This document shows, piece after piece, positions 53,640 to 61,697 of a DNA stretch of 64,000 bases. The DNA lies in the NCBI RefSeq assembly GCF_000218565.1, contig NC_015684.1:2790001-2854000 (forward strand). The letters run 5' to 3'. Under the pieces are notes generated by a model. That model was not told the origin of the DNA. It saw only the letters and a list, made by a program, of their open reading frames with translations, and made no database searches. The DNA comes from Afipia carboxidovorans OM5. GTDB lineage: Bacteria; Pseudomonadota; Alphaproteobacteria; Rhizobiales; Xanthobacteraceae. Each line of letters begins with the position of its first letter. Within the stretch, counting starts at the first letter, position 1. A program made the translations under genes and the position numbers.

Positions 53640-55199
53640 TCAACTTGCCGCAGCTACCGGCGCCTCGCGCTGCTGGCGGGAAATGATCTTGTTGAGGGCG
53701 CTCAGATAGGCCTTGGCCGAGGCCACGAGCGTATCCGGGTCTGAACTGCGAGCCGTCACCGACCGGCCATCCTGCGACAGCCGGACGGAAACCTCCGCCT
53801 GCGCGTCGGTTCCCGCCGTGACGGCATGGACCTGATACAGCTCCAGTTTCGCCTCGTGCGGTACCAAGGTCTTGACGGCGTTGAAGACCGCATCGACCGG
53901 GCCGTTACCCTCGGCCTCGTCGATCCGCACCTTGCCGTCGACCTCGACCTTCATGGTCGCGCGCTGCGGGCCATGGGTGCCCGCGATCACCGTCAGCGAC
54001 ACCAGACGCAGGCGGTCATGCGTCTGCGCCAGCTCCTGATCGACCAGCGCCTCGATGTCCTCGTCGTAGATGTCCTTCTTGCGGTCGGCGAGCGCCTTGA
54101 AGCGCACGAAGGCATCCTGCAACTGGTTATCGGCGAGCTCGTAGCCCAGTTCCCGCAGCTTGTGCTGGAAGGCATGACGGCCGGAGTGCTTGCCCATCAC
54201 CAGCGAGGTCTGTTTCACGCCGACGCTTTCGGGCGTCATGATCTCATAGGTCTGCGCATTCTTCAGAACGCCGTCCTGATGGATGCCGCTCTCATGGGCG
54301 AAGGCGTTACGGCCAACGATCGCCTTGTTGTACTGCACCGGGAACGACGTCGCTGCCGACACCACCTTCGAGGCGCGGGTGAGCGTCGTCGATTCGACGT
54401 TGCACCAGTAAGGCATCACATCGCCGCGGGTCTTGATCGCCATCACGACTTCTTCCAGCGCGGCGTTACCGGCGCGCTCGCCGATGCCGTTGATGGTGCA
54501 TTCGATCTGGCGTGCGCCGCCCTCGACGCCGGCGAGCGAGTTCGCAACCGCCAGGCCCAGATCGTCATGGCAATGCACCGAGAACACCGCCTTGTCGGCG
54601 TTCGGCACCCGCTCGCGGATGACCTTGAACATGCGGCGATACTCTTCCGGCACCGCATAACCCACGGTATCGGGCAGGTTGATCGTCGTCGCGCCCGCCG
54701 CGATCGCGGTCTCGACGCAACGGCACAAATAGTCGATCGGTGTACGGGTCGAATCCATCGCCGACCACTCGACGTCATCGACGAGATTGCGCGCCTGCGC
54801 CACCGTCGCGGTGATGATGCCGAGCACGTCCTCTTCGCTCTTGCGCATCTGGTGCGCGAGGTGGATCGGCGAGGTCGATACGAACGTATGGATGCGACCG
54901 CGCTTGGCATGCCGCACGGCTTCACCCGCACGGACAATGTCGGCCGGGATCGCACGGGCGAGACCGGCGATCACCGCGTTGTTGGCACGCTTGGCAATCT
55001 CGGCCACCGCCTCGAAGTCGCCGACGGAGGCGATCGGGAAGCCGGCTTCGATGATGTCGACGCCCATGGTGTCGAGCATCTCGGCGACTTCCAGCTTCTC
55101 CTCATGAGTCATGGTGGCGCCGGGGCACTGCTCGCCGTCGCGCAACGTGGTGTCGAAAATAACGACGCGGTCCTTGTCGGACGTGGAGGGGCTCGTCAT
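53640..55199 (-). CDS. leuA: 2-isopropylmalate synthase
   Basis: A 519-residue enzyme joining acetyl-CoA and 2-oxoisovalerate in leucine synthesis. The catalytic TIM barrel opens VVIFDTTLRDGEQCPGATMT, contains FSVHCHDDLGLAVANSLAGV with the metal-binding HxH-type ligands, and GRNAFAHESGIHQDGVLKN. The C-terminal LeuA dimer/allosteric domain (about 390-505) gives leucine feedback. GAAGGAA precedes ATG 55199. A Leu-rich upstream frame and a stem-loop suggest attenuation control. Confidence 0.95.
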   Translation of the reverse strand: MTSPSTSDKDRVVIFDTTLRDGEQCPGATMTHEEKLEVAEMLDTMGVDIIEAGFPIASVGDFEAVAEIAKRANNAVIAGLARAIPADIVRAGEAVRHAKRGRIHTFVSTSPIHLAHQMRKSEEDVLGIITATVAQARNLVDDVEWSAMDSTRTPIDYLCRCVETAIAAGATTINLPDTVGYAVPEEYRRMFKVIRERVPNADKAVFSVHCHDDLGLAVANSLAGVEGGARQIECTINGIGERAGNAALEEVVMAIKTRGDVMPYWCNVESTTLTRASKVVSAATSFPVQYNKAIVGRNAFAHESGIHQDGVLKNAQTYEIMTPESVGVKQTSLVMGKHSGRHAFQHKLRELGYELADNQLQDAFVRFKALADRKKDIYDEDIEALVDQELAQTHDRLRLVSLTVIAGTHGPQRATMKVEVDGKVRIDEAEGNGPVDAVFNAVKTLVPHEAKLELYQVHAVTAGTDAQAEVSVRLSQDGRSVTARSSDPDTLVASAKAYLSALNKIISRQQREAPVAAAS

Positions 55200-55262
55200 C
55201 AGAAAAATTCCTTCGGTCAGAGGCGCCAGCGGCGCTCAAGGGGTGTCAGCTTCATCGCGGGT

Positions 55263-55303
55263 CCCCTGAGTGCCCAGGCGCATGCCCAGACGGCCCTCAG
55301 GGG
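55263..55303 (-). promoter_or_regulatory. stem-loop in the leuA leader
   Basis: CCCCTGAG and CTCAGGGG form an 8 bp perfect outer stem 64-104 nt before leuA, with a further GC-rich pairing inside. The stop codon of the Leu-rich upstream frame lies in one arm, as expected if ribosome position decides folding. No U-run follows at once, so it could be an antiterminator or pause hairpin rather than the terminator. Confidence 0.5.
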
Positions 55304-55443
55304 CGGATAAGAAGCAGAAGCCCGCCGGCAAGAGCGGCAAGGGACAGGAGGGCGAAGGACAGCGACGTGGCAGCCGGGCGCGCGGCGACGCGAGCGATCG
55401 CAACCGCCCGTCCCTGCACCCTCTTTGACCTGCCACTCATCAT
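55297..55443 (-). CDS. possible leucine-rich leader peptide upstream of leuA
   Basis: A 48-codon frame from the first of two adjacent ATGs. Its second half is SLSFALLSLAALAGGLLLLI followed by Arg-Pro-stop, with nine leucines and four consecutive Leu codons (CTT CTG CTT CTT) just before the stop. A ribosome stalled there when leucyl-tRNA is low would free the downstream stem. Against this, the same stretch could be a small transmembrane peptide. No strong ribosome-binding site is obvious. Confidence 0.45.
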   Translation of the reverse strand: MMSGRSKRVQGRAVAIARVAARPAATSLSFALLSLAALAGGLLLLIRP

Positions 55444-55624
55444 CGCTTTGAATCGCTATCTGTCGTCACAATGCCGTCTGCAGCGCATGATCCGCCCAAA
55501 TCCTTGAGGCTTGGTTGCGGTGCACCGCCATCACCTTCATATTTAGACGATTTTCGCTTCGCCGCAACGCCAAAAAACAGTCAGCTATCCTGACTTATCC
55601 CTGCAATTCGCAGCGAAAATTACC

Positions 55625-56593
55625 TCATGCGCCCTGCCCGTTGGCCGATGCCTTTGGCGCTGCGGCCCGGCGCGGCACGGCCGGGCGACCCCGGCTTTCC
55701 TTCTCAAGTTGTTCCCGCGCCTTCTTCAGCTCGGCCTGCGAGGCTTCCGGTTTTGCCGGATAGGCAAGATCGAGCTTCTCCAGCGCATCGACGATGGCCG
55801 AACTGATGACCAGGCGCGTGAACCATTTGTGGTCCGCCGGCACCACGAACCACGGCGCATCCCTGGTTGCCGTATGGCGCAGCACATCCTGATAGGCCGC
55901 CTGATACTTGTCCCACAGCGCGCGCTCGGCGACATCCTGCGCGGAGAACTTCCAGTTCTTCGCCGGTTGATCGAGCCGCTCGAGAAAGCGCTTACGCTGT
56001 TCGCCTTTCGAGACGTGGAGGAAGAATTTCAGGATCACCGTGCCGTTGCGCGCGAGATATTTCTCGATCGCCGTAATGTCCTCGAAGCGTTCGTGCCAGA
56101 TGTTCTTGGTGACAAGGCGTGCCGGAACCTTTTCTTTCGCAAGCACCTCCGGATGCACGCGCACGATCAGCAGCTCCTCATAGTAGGAGCGGTTGAAGAT
56201 GCCGATCCGCCCGCGCTGCGGCAGCGCGGTGAGGCAACGCCACATGAAATCGTGATCGAGCTCCAGCGTGGAAGGCTGCTTGAACGCATAGACCTCGCAG
56301 CCCTGCGGATTGACGCCCGTCATCACGTGCTCGATCGCACTGTCCTTACCGGCGGCGTCCATGCCCTGAAAGATCAGAAGCAGCGACCAGCGGTCATGTG
56401 CGTAAAGCTTTTCCTGAAGATCTCGCAGCCGCTTCTTGCTCGCGCCGAAAAGGTCCTTGGCCTCCTTCTTGCCGAGGCCCGCGCATTCATCGGAAGCGTG
56501 CGAGCGAAGATGAAACTCGCGCGAGCCGTCGATCCGGAATGGATCGATAAAGCGCGCGATATCCTGCTTCGCCGACTTGCCGTTCTTGCCCAT
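55625..56593 (-). CDS. polyphosphate kinase 2-family nucleotide phosphotransferase
   Basis: A 322-residue PPK2 protein. Walker A is FQGMDAAGKDSAIEHVM near residue 76, the Walker B/lid region is GRIGIFNRSYYEELLIVRVH, and KFFLHVSKGEQRKRFLERL contains the basic lid. PPK2 enzymes transfer phosphate between polyphosphate and NDP or NMP. The C-terminal 40 residues (Arg/Ala/Pro-rich) are low complexity. It may help recover nucleotides from polyphosphate; the class cannot be settled by eye. Confidence 0.9.
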   Translation of the reverse strand: MGKNGKSAKQDIARFIDPFRIDGSREFHLRSHASDECAGLGKKEAKDLFGASKKRLRDLQEKLYAHDRWSLLLIFQGMDAAGKDSAIEHVMTGVNPQGCEVYAFKQPSTLELDHDFMWRCLTALPQRGRIGIFNRSYYEELLIVRVHPEVLAKEKVPARLVTKNIWHERFEDITAIEKYLARNGTVILKFFLHVSKGEQRKRFLERLDQPAKNWKFSAQDVAERALWDKYQAAYQDVLRHTATRDAPWFVVPADHKWFTRLVISSAIVDALEKLDLAYPAKPEASQAELKKAREQLEKESRGRPAVPRRAAAPKASANGQGA

Positions 56594-56694
56594 GACGTGC
56601 GCTCCATTCTTTCACGTCAACGCTACCGGACAGATCGAAGATCCGCCAGCAGCGCCATCCCGGCATTGCCATGCGCAGCGCCGGACAAAATTAG

Positions 56695-57261
56695 CTAGCG
56701 GCCGAACAGCCCGACGATGGTGCCGACACCCTTGGCATGTCCCTTGAGCTTTTCCACCAGTTCATCGCGCGTGAGACCGGGTGGCAGCGCGTTGGGCTCG
56801 AGGTCCGTCGCGATCAAACTGAAGTTGTAATGATGCTGCCCGGTGTTCGGCGGAGGGCACGGCCCCAGATAGAAATTGAGGCCGGCCGTATTCTTGCCGC
56901 CGACAAATTTGTCGGACGGCTGCCCGACATCGCCTTCGGCAAAGCTGCGGCGGTCAGGCGCGATGCCATAGGCGACCCAATGATAGACGCCGAGACCCCG
57001 GCCGCCGTCAGGGTCGTAAACCACAAAGGCGAAGCTCTTCGTGCCCTCTGGCGGATCGTTCCAGGCGAAAGCCGGCGACACGTTTTCGCCGACGCAATTC
57101 GGGTTCGTTTTCAGAGCACCGGCATGCTTCACCGGCAGCTTTCCGCCGTCGGTGAAATTCGGTGACGTCAGCACCAGCGGGTCGGCCAACGACGCGACCG
57201 GTGCGCTGAGCAGTAGTACGCCGGCAACTGCGCAATATCCGGCAAGCCTGAAGCGAGCCAT
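56695..57261 (-). CDS. exported YbhB/YbcL Raf-kinase-inhibitor-like protein
   Basis: A 188-residue PEBP-fold protein. The signal peptide is YCAVAGVLLLSAPVASLA; the mature part has LTSPNFTDGGKLPVKHAG, the ligand pocket segment ENVSPAFAWNDPPEGTKSFA, VVYDPDGGRGLGVYHWVAYG, and PCPPPNTGQHHYNFSLIATD. Function in bacteria is unknown. It lies alone between ilvC and the PPK2 gene. Confidence 0.88.
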   Translation of the reverse strand: MARFRLAGYCAVAGVLLLSAPVASLADPLVLTSPNFTDGGKLPVKHAGALKTNPNCVGENVSPAFAWNDPPEGTKSFAFVVYDPDGGRGLGVYHWVAYGIAPDRRSFAEGDVGQPSDKFVGGKNTAGLNFYLGPCPPPNTGQHHYNFSLIATDLEPNALPPGLTRDELVEKLKGHAKGVGTIVGLFGR

Positions 57262-57364
57262 GTCTCTCCTCCCGACTTTGTTAGTTCAGAGGACAGAATG
57301 CAAAACGCGCGACAGCCGATCAAGCTGCCGCGCGCTCACATTGAGTTTATGGAGTACGAGACTC

Positions 57365-58384
57365 TTAGTTTTTCGACTTGTCGACCAGAGCGCCCTTCTT
57401 GATCCAGGGCATCATGTCGCGAAGCCGTGCGCCGACTTCCTCGATCTGGTGCTTGTTGTTGCGCGCGCGGGTCGCCTTGAACGAGGACTGATTGACCTTG
57501 TTCTCGAGCATCCAGTCGCGGGCGAAACGGCCGCTCTGAATATCGCCGAGGATGCGCTTCATCTCCGCCTTGGTTTCCGCCGTGATGACGCGCGGACCGG
57601 ACACATACTCGCCATACTCCGCAGTGTTGGAGATCGAGTAGTTCATGTTGGCAATGCCGCCTTCATAGATCAGGTCAACGATCAGCTTCATCTCGTGCAG
57701 GCACTCGAAGTACGCCATCTCCGGCGCGTAGCCTGCTTCCACCAGCGTCTCGAAGCCGGCGCGGATCAGTTCGACGGTGCCGCCGCACAGCACGGCCTGT
57801 TCGCCGAACAGATCGGTCTCGGTTTCTTCGCGGAACGAGGTTTCGATGATGCCGGCGCGGCCGCCGCCGATTGCCGAGCCATACGACAGGCCGAGGTCAT
57901 GGGCATTGCCCGAGGAATCCTTGTGGATCGCGAGCAGGCACGGCACGCCGCCGCCACGCTGATACTCGCCACGCACGGTGTGGCCCGGGCCCTTCGGCGC
58001 GACCATCAGGACGTCGAGGTCCTCGCGCGGCTCGATCAGGTTGAAGTGGACGTTGAGGCCGTGCGCGAACAGAAGCGCCGCGCCCTTCTTCATGTTGTCA
58101 TGCAGATGATCGCGATAAATGTCGGCCTGCAGCTCGTCCGGGGTGAGCATCATGACGACGTCGGCCCACTTCGCGGCTTCCGCCACATCCATCACCTTGA
58201 AGCCCGCGCCCTCGGCCTTCTTGGCCGAGCTCGAGCCCTTGCGCAGCGCGATCGCCACGTCCTTGACGCCGGAGTCCTTGAGGTTCAGCGCGTGGGCATG
58301 GCCCTGGCTGCCGTAACCGACGACGGCAACCTTCTTGCCCTTGATCAGGTTCAGATCGGCGTCGCGATCGTAATAAACTCGCAT
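57365..58384 (-). CDS. ilvC: ketol-acid reductoisomerase
   Basis: A 339-residue class I enzyme of Val/Ile synthesis. The N-terminal NADPH domain has VVGYGSQGHAHALNLKDSG with a basic loop after strand 2 (LRKGSSSAKKAEGAG), indicating NADPH. The C-terminal knotted domain has metal ligands in GETDLFGEQAVLCGG-type sequence and YFECLHEMKLIVDLIYEGGI. It converts acetolactate to dihydroxyisovalerate. Separated from ilvN by about 134 bp with inverted sequences, so likely its own promoter. Confidence 0.96.
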   Translation of the reverse strand: MRVYYDRDADLNLIKGKKVAVVGYGSQGHAHALNLKDSGVKDVAIALRKGSSSAKKAEGAGFKVMDVAEAAKWADVVMMLTPDELQADIYRDHLHDNMKKGAALLFAHGLNVHFNLIEPREDLDVLMVAPKGPGHTVRGEYQRGGGVPCLLAIHKDSSGNAHDLGLSYGSAIGGGRAGIIETSFREETETDLFGEQAVLCGGTVELIRAGFETLVEAGYAPEMAYFECLHEMKLIVDLIYEGGIANMNYSISNTAEYGEYVSGPRVITAETKAEMKRILGDIQSGRFARDWMLENKVNQSSFKATRARNNKHQIEEVGARLRDMMPWIKKGALVDKSKN

Positions 58385-58518
58385 GGTGCTTTCCTTGTGG
58401 TGGAGGGGCTTCTCAAAGCCCGAAACGGGCCGTCAGGGCCGGGCGGCCCTCGAAAATCCCCGGTTGTCTAATGCATTTTCAGAGGAAGTAAAATCGGGTT
58501 TTCAGCCTCTCGCCGCCC

Positions 58519-59085
58519 TCACATACCGTCCGCGCCGCGGGTGATGGCCGCAACGCCGGTGCGGGCGACCTCGACGAGGCCGAGCGGCTTCATCAGGGCC
58601 TCGAACTGGCTGATCTTGTCGGTGTTGCCGGTGAGCTCGAACACGAAGCTTTCCGTGGTCGCGTCGATCACGCGGGCGCGGAAAGCGTCGGCCAACCGCA
58701 ACGCCTCGACGCGGGCATCGCCCTTGCTCCGCACCTTCACCATCGCAAGCTCGCGCTCAATCGAATGCCCGGTCAGCGTCATGTCGACGACGCGATAGAC
58801 CGGCACCATGCGATCGAGCTGGTTCTTGATCTGCTGGATCACCATCGGCGTGCCGGTGGTGACGATGGTGATGCGCGACATGTGCTTGTTGCGCTCGGTC
58901 TCCGACACCGTCAGGCTTTCGATGTTGTAGCCGCGCCCGGAGAACAGGCCGATGACGCGCGCAAGCACGCCGGGCTCGTTCTGCACCAGCACCGAAAGCG
59001 TGTGCGTCTCGTTCGGATCGTGCCGCTCTTCGATGAAATAGGCCGATGCGGGTTGTTCGTTCGTCTGCTTGTCCATAGCAATCAC
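58519..59085 (-). CDS. ilvN: acetolactate synthase regulatory (small) subunit
   Basis: A 188-residue protein with an N-terminal ACT domain (HTLSVLVQNEPGVLARVIGL and FSGRGYNIESLTVSETE) and the C-terminal ALS small-subunit domain. It binds valine for feedback and activates IlvB. GTG 59085 has GAGG 5 nt upstream and is preferred; ATG 59076 is 3 codons further. It begins 9 bp after ilvB, so the two are one operon controlled by the ilvB leader. Confidence 0.94.
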   Translation of the reverse strand: MIAMDKQTNEQPASAYFIEERHDPNETHTLSVLVQNEPGVLARVIGLFSGRGYNIESLTVSETERNKHMSRITIVTTGTPMVIQQIKNQLDRMVPVYRVVDMTLTGHSIERELAMVKVRSKGDARVEALRLADAFRARVIDATTESFVFELTGNTDKISQFEALMKPLGLVEVARTGVAAITRGADGM

Positions 59086-59094
59086 ACCAGCCTC

Positions 59095-60873
59095 TTAAAC
59101 CAAAGCCTTGCCGCCGGCGAAGGCCGCCGCGGTCGCTTCGTCATTCGCTTCCGCGGGCAGAAGCATTTCGTTATGCGCCTTGCCCGACGGAATCATCGGG
59201 AAGCAATTTTCCAACGTCGCGACGTGGCAATCGACCAGCACCGGCTTCTTGACCTTGATCATCTCTTCAATCGCGCCGTCGAGGTCGCCCGGCTTCGTGA
59301 CCTGCATGCCGACGCCACCATAGGCTTCCGCAAGCTTGACGAAATCCGGCAGCGCTTCCGAGTAGGAGTTCGACAGGCGGTTACCATGCAGCAACTGCTG
59401 CCACTGACGCACCATGCCCATGTACTGGTTGTTGAGGATGAAAATCTTCACCGGCAGATTGAACTGAACCGCGGTGGACATCTCCTGCAGCATCATCTGG
59501 ATCGAGGCATCGCCCGCGATGTCGACGACGAGGCTGTCCGGATGGGCAACCTGCACGCCGATCGCCGCCGGAAAACCATAACCCATGGTGCCGAGGCCAC
59601 CGGAGGTCATCCAGCGGTTCGGCTGCTCGAAGCCGTAGAACTGCGCCGCCCACATCTGATGCTGACCCACTTCCGTGGTGATGTAAGTGTCGAGATGGCG
59701 GGTCTGCTCGTAGAGCCGCTGGATCGCATATTGCGGCAGGATCACGTCGTCGTTCTTCTTGAACGCGAGCGAATTGCGCGCGCGCCACTTCGCGATCTGC
59801 GCCCACCACGGCTTGAGATCCGGCCGCTTGGCGTCGGCCTTGAGGATATCCAGCAGGTCGGCCAGCACATGCGCGACGTCGCCGATAATCGGCACATCGA
59901 CACGGATATTCTTGTTGATCGACGACGGATCGATGTCGATGTGGATCTTCTTCGAGTTCGGCGAGAACGCATCCGGCCGGCCGGTGACACGATCATCAAA
60001 CCGCGCGCCGACGCACAGCATCACGTCGCAATCATGCATCGCCATGTTGGCTTCGTAGGTGCCGTGCATGCCGAGCATGCCGAGCCAGTTCTTGCCGGAC
60101 GCCGGATAGGCACCGAGGCCCATCAACGTCGAGGTGATCGGGAAGTTGGTCGTGCCGACCAGTTCGCGCAGCAGGCGCGTCGCCTCGGCACCGGAGTTGA
60201 TGACGCCACCGCCGGAATAGATCACCGGCCGCTTCGCCGAAGCGAGCAGCGCGGCCGCCTTGCGGATCTGCGCGGCATCGCCCTTCACGCGCGGCGCATA
60301 CGACACATGAACGTCGTTCTTGCGCGGCGGATGATAGGTACCGGTCGCAAACTGCACGTCCTTCGGAATATCGACGACGACCGGACCGGGGCGGCCCGTG
60401 GTCGCGACATAGAAGGCCTCGTGCAGAATCTTGGCGAGATCGTTGACGTCGCGCACCAGCCAGTTGTGCTTGGTGCAGGGCCGCGTGATGCCGACCGTAT
60501 CGCATTCCTGGAACGCGTCGTTGCCGATCAGATGCGTCGGCACCTGCCCGGTGATGCAGATCAGCGGAATGGAATCCATCAGCGCATCGGTCAGCGCCGT
60601 GACCATGTTGGTCGCGCCCGGCCCCGACGTGACCAGCGCCACACCCGGTTTCCCGGTCGAACGCGCATAACCCTCCGCGGCATGACCCGCACCCTGCTCG
60701 TGACGAACGAGGATGTGCTGGACTGTATCCTGCTGGAAAATCTCGTCATAGATAGGGAGCACCGCGCCGCCGGGATAGCCGAAAATATGCTGGATGCCGT
60801 GATCCTTCAGCGCCTGCACGACCATTGCCGCGCCGGTCATCTGCCGGGATTCAGTCTTTTTCGTCTCGCTCAT
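59095..60873 (-). CDS. ilvB: acetolactate synthase catalytic (large) subunit
   Basis: A 592-residue ThDP enzyme. GYPGGAVLPIYDEIFQQD and HEQGAGHAAEGYARSTG include the ThDP-activating Glu, the middle FAD/DHS domain follows, and the ThDP motif is GDASIQMMLQEMS running to NNQYMGMVRQW. It makes acetolactate from two pyruvates (or acetohydroxybutyrate), the first common step to Val, Leu and Ile. ATG 60873 fits homology. An Ile/Val-rich leader peptide and terminator lie upstream. Confidence 0.96.
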   Translation of the reverse strand: MSETKKTESRQMTGAAMVVQALKDHGIQHIFGYPGGAVLPIYDEIFQQDTVQHILVRHEQGAGHAAEGYARSTGKPGVALVTSGPGATNMVTALTDALMDSIPLICITGQVPTHLIGNDAFQECDTVGITRPCTKHNWLVRDVNDLAKILHEAFYVATTGRPGPVVVDIPKDVQFATGTYHPPRKNDVHVSYAPRVKGDAAQIRKAAALLASAKRPVIYSGGGVINSGAEATRLLRELVGTTNFPITSTLMGLGAYPASGKNWLGMLGMHGTYEANMAMHDCDVMLCVGARFDDRVTGRPDAFSPNSKKIHIDIDPSSINKNIRVDVPIIGDVAHVLADLLDILKADAKRPDLKPWWAQIAKWRARNSLAFKKNDDVILPQYAIQRLYEQTRHLDTYITTEVGQHQMWAAQFYGFEQPNRWMTSGGLGTMGYGFPAAIGVQVAHPDSLVVDIAGDASIQMMLQEMSTAVQFNLPVKIFILNNQYMGMVRQWQQLLHGNRLSNSYSEALPDFVKLAEAYGGVGMQVTKPGDLDGAIEEMIKVKKPVLVDCHVATLENCFPMIPSGKAHNEMLLPAEANDEATAAAFAGGKALV

Positions 60874-60921
60874 CTTTCGCTCCGCTGCGCCGTCGCGCCG
60901 TCCTGGATCATCTGCTTCGGG

Positions 60922-60950
60922 AAATAAAAAAGGCCCTCGAAAGGACCTTT
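60922..60950 (-). terminator. attenuator terminator in the ilvB leader
   Basis: On the minus strand AAAGGTCC-tttcga-GGGCCTTT forms an 8 bp stem (one G-U pair) followed by TTTTTATTT. It lies 49-77 nt before the ilvB start, after the leader peptide. This is the terminator expected for transcription attenuation. Confidence 0.85.
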
Positions 60951-60952
60951 GC

Positions 60953-60998
60953 GCACATCGCCTGTTTGGGGTCGAGCTAGCTCACCCCGACGATGTGC
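60953..60998 (-). promoter_or_regulatory. leader stem-loop (GCACATCG/CGATGTGC) of ilvB attenuation
   Basis: An 8 bp perfect inverted repeat: one arm (60991-60998) overlaps the last codons of the leader peptide, the other (60953-60960) directly precedes the terminator. Inside it GGGGT/ACCCC (60968-60988) surrounds the leader stop codon. The ribosome stalling on Ile/Val codons would open the outer stem. The exact antiterminator pairing could not be settled by eye. Confidence 0.6.
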
Positions 60999-61051
60999 CA
61001 GCGTACGAGGCCAATGACCTTACCAATCCGATTGGTAATTTTATTACGCAT
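60977..61051 (-). CDS. ilvB leader peptide (attenuation control)
   Basis: A 24-residue peptide, too short for ordinary gene finding. It begins MRNKITNRIGKVIGLVRW and ends in His-Ile-Val-Gly-Val-Ser. It holds four Ile, four Val and one Leu, the product amino acids of the pathway, and its stop codon lies inside a hairpin followed by a terminator. This matches classic ilv leader peptides, where shortage of charged tRNA stalls the ribosome and prevents termination. Confidence 0.83.
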   Translation of the reverse strand: MRNKITNRIGKVIGLVRWHIVGVS

Positions 61052-61697
61052 AATTGGCTCTTTATTTCCAAAGGTTGCGCGCCTTATAGACCCCTCGCGC
61101 GGTAAGTCAAGCCCTTCTTGCATCGCAAGATAGCCCGCATCGGGCAAACCGCCGAATGCAAAATGCGCATGGGAGCCCTTTCCGGATGAGCCGGGAGAGC
61201 ACTGCGTTCGGGACGCAAGGGCCGCAGGTTCGCGAGTCCATCACTGCGCTGACCGATCGGGACGCATTCCCGCGCCAGGGAGTGTCTGAAGACCGACGTT
61301 ATGAGCCCCGTCTGGAGATAATCAAAGAGCAGCGCGCTCCAGCGACGCCGCACAGAACTTGCCGGGCTTGTGACATCATATCGGGAACGGCATCCGTCAG
61401 CACGGATTGCTCAATAACAATCGTAACAAGCAGCATCGAGGTTGGCGCTACGAGTATCAGCGAGTGTCGCACGCGCTCGCGATCCGGCAGTGGCCGCCCT
61501 ATATATTATTAATGTGCTGCTACCTGCAGCGCAGGCGCATGTAGAATCGCGTGATTGGCTAGCGCGCAGTCGTTTACGACATTCGCCGCGCGCCGCATGC
61601 GAGGCAGAAAACCCCTTATATGCAAGCACCTTCATATACCCTGAGCGGTATGGATTGGTATATGAAATATCCAAGCAACAACACACTGGAGGCAAAC
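61052..61697. other. non-coding region between the ilvB leader and the formate dehydrogenase gene
   Basis: About 650 bp between divergent transcripts. The left part must hold the ilvB promoter. The part from 61380 is less GC-rich than its neighbours (TATATATTATTAATG near 61500). Short open frames are present but none has a convincing start or a recognisable protein. No tRNA-Sec or other RNA gene was recognised. The right end carries a 10 bp inverted repeat described separately. Confidence 0.5.
61631..61666. promoter_or_regulatory. 10 bp perfect inverted repeat before the formate dehydrogenase gene
   Basis: TTCATATACC (61631-61640) and GGTATATGAA (61657-61666) are exact reverse complements separated by 16 nt, which contains another GGTAT. 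It ends 31 nt before the start codon. It may be an operator (two half-sites about two helical turns apart, centre to centre) or, in RNA, a leader hairpin near the ribosome-binding site. Confidence 0.55.

Noticed and set aside
61052..61697. tRNA-Sec or other RNA gene upstream of the selenoprotein gene
   Set aside because: No long acceptor stem, UCA anticodon arm or T-arm motif could be found by eye on either strand.
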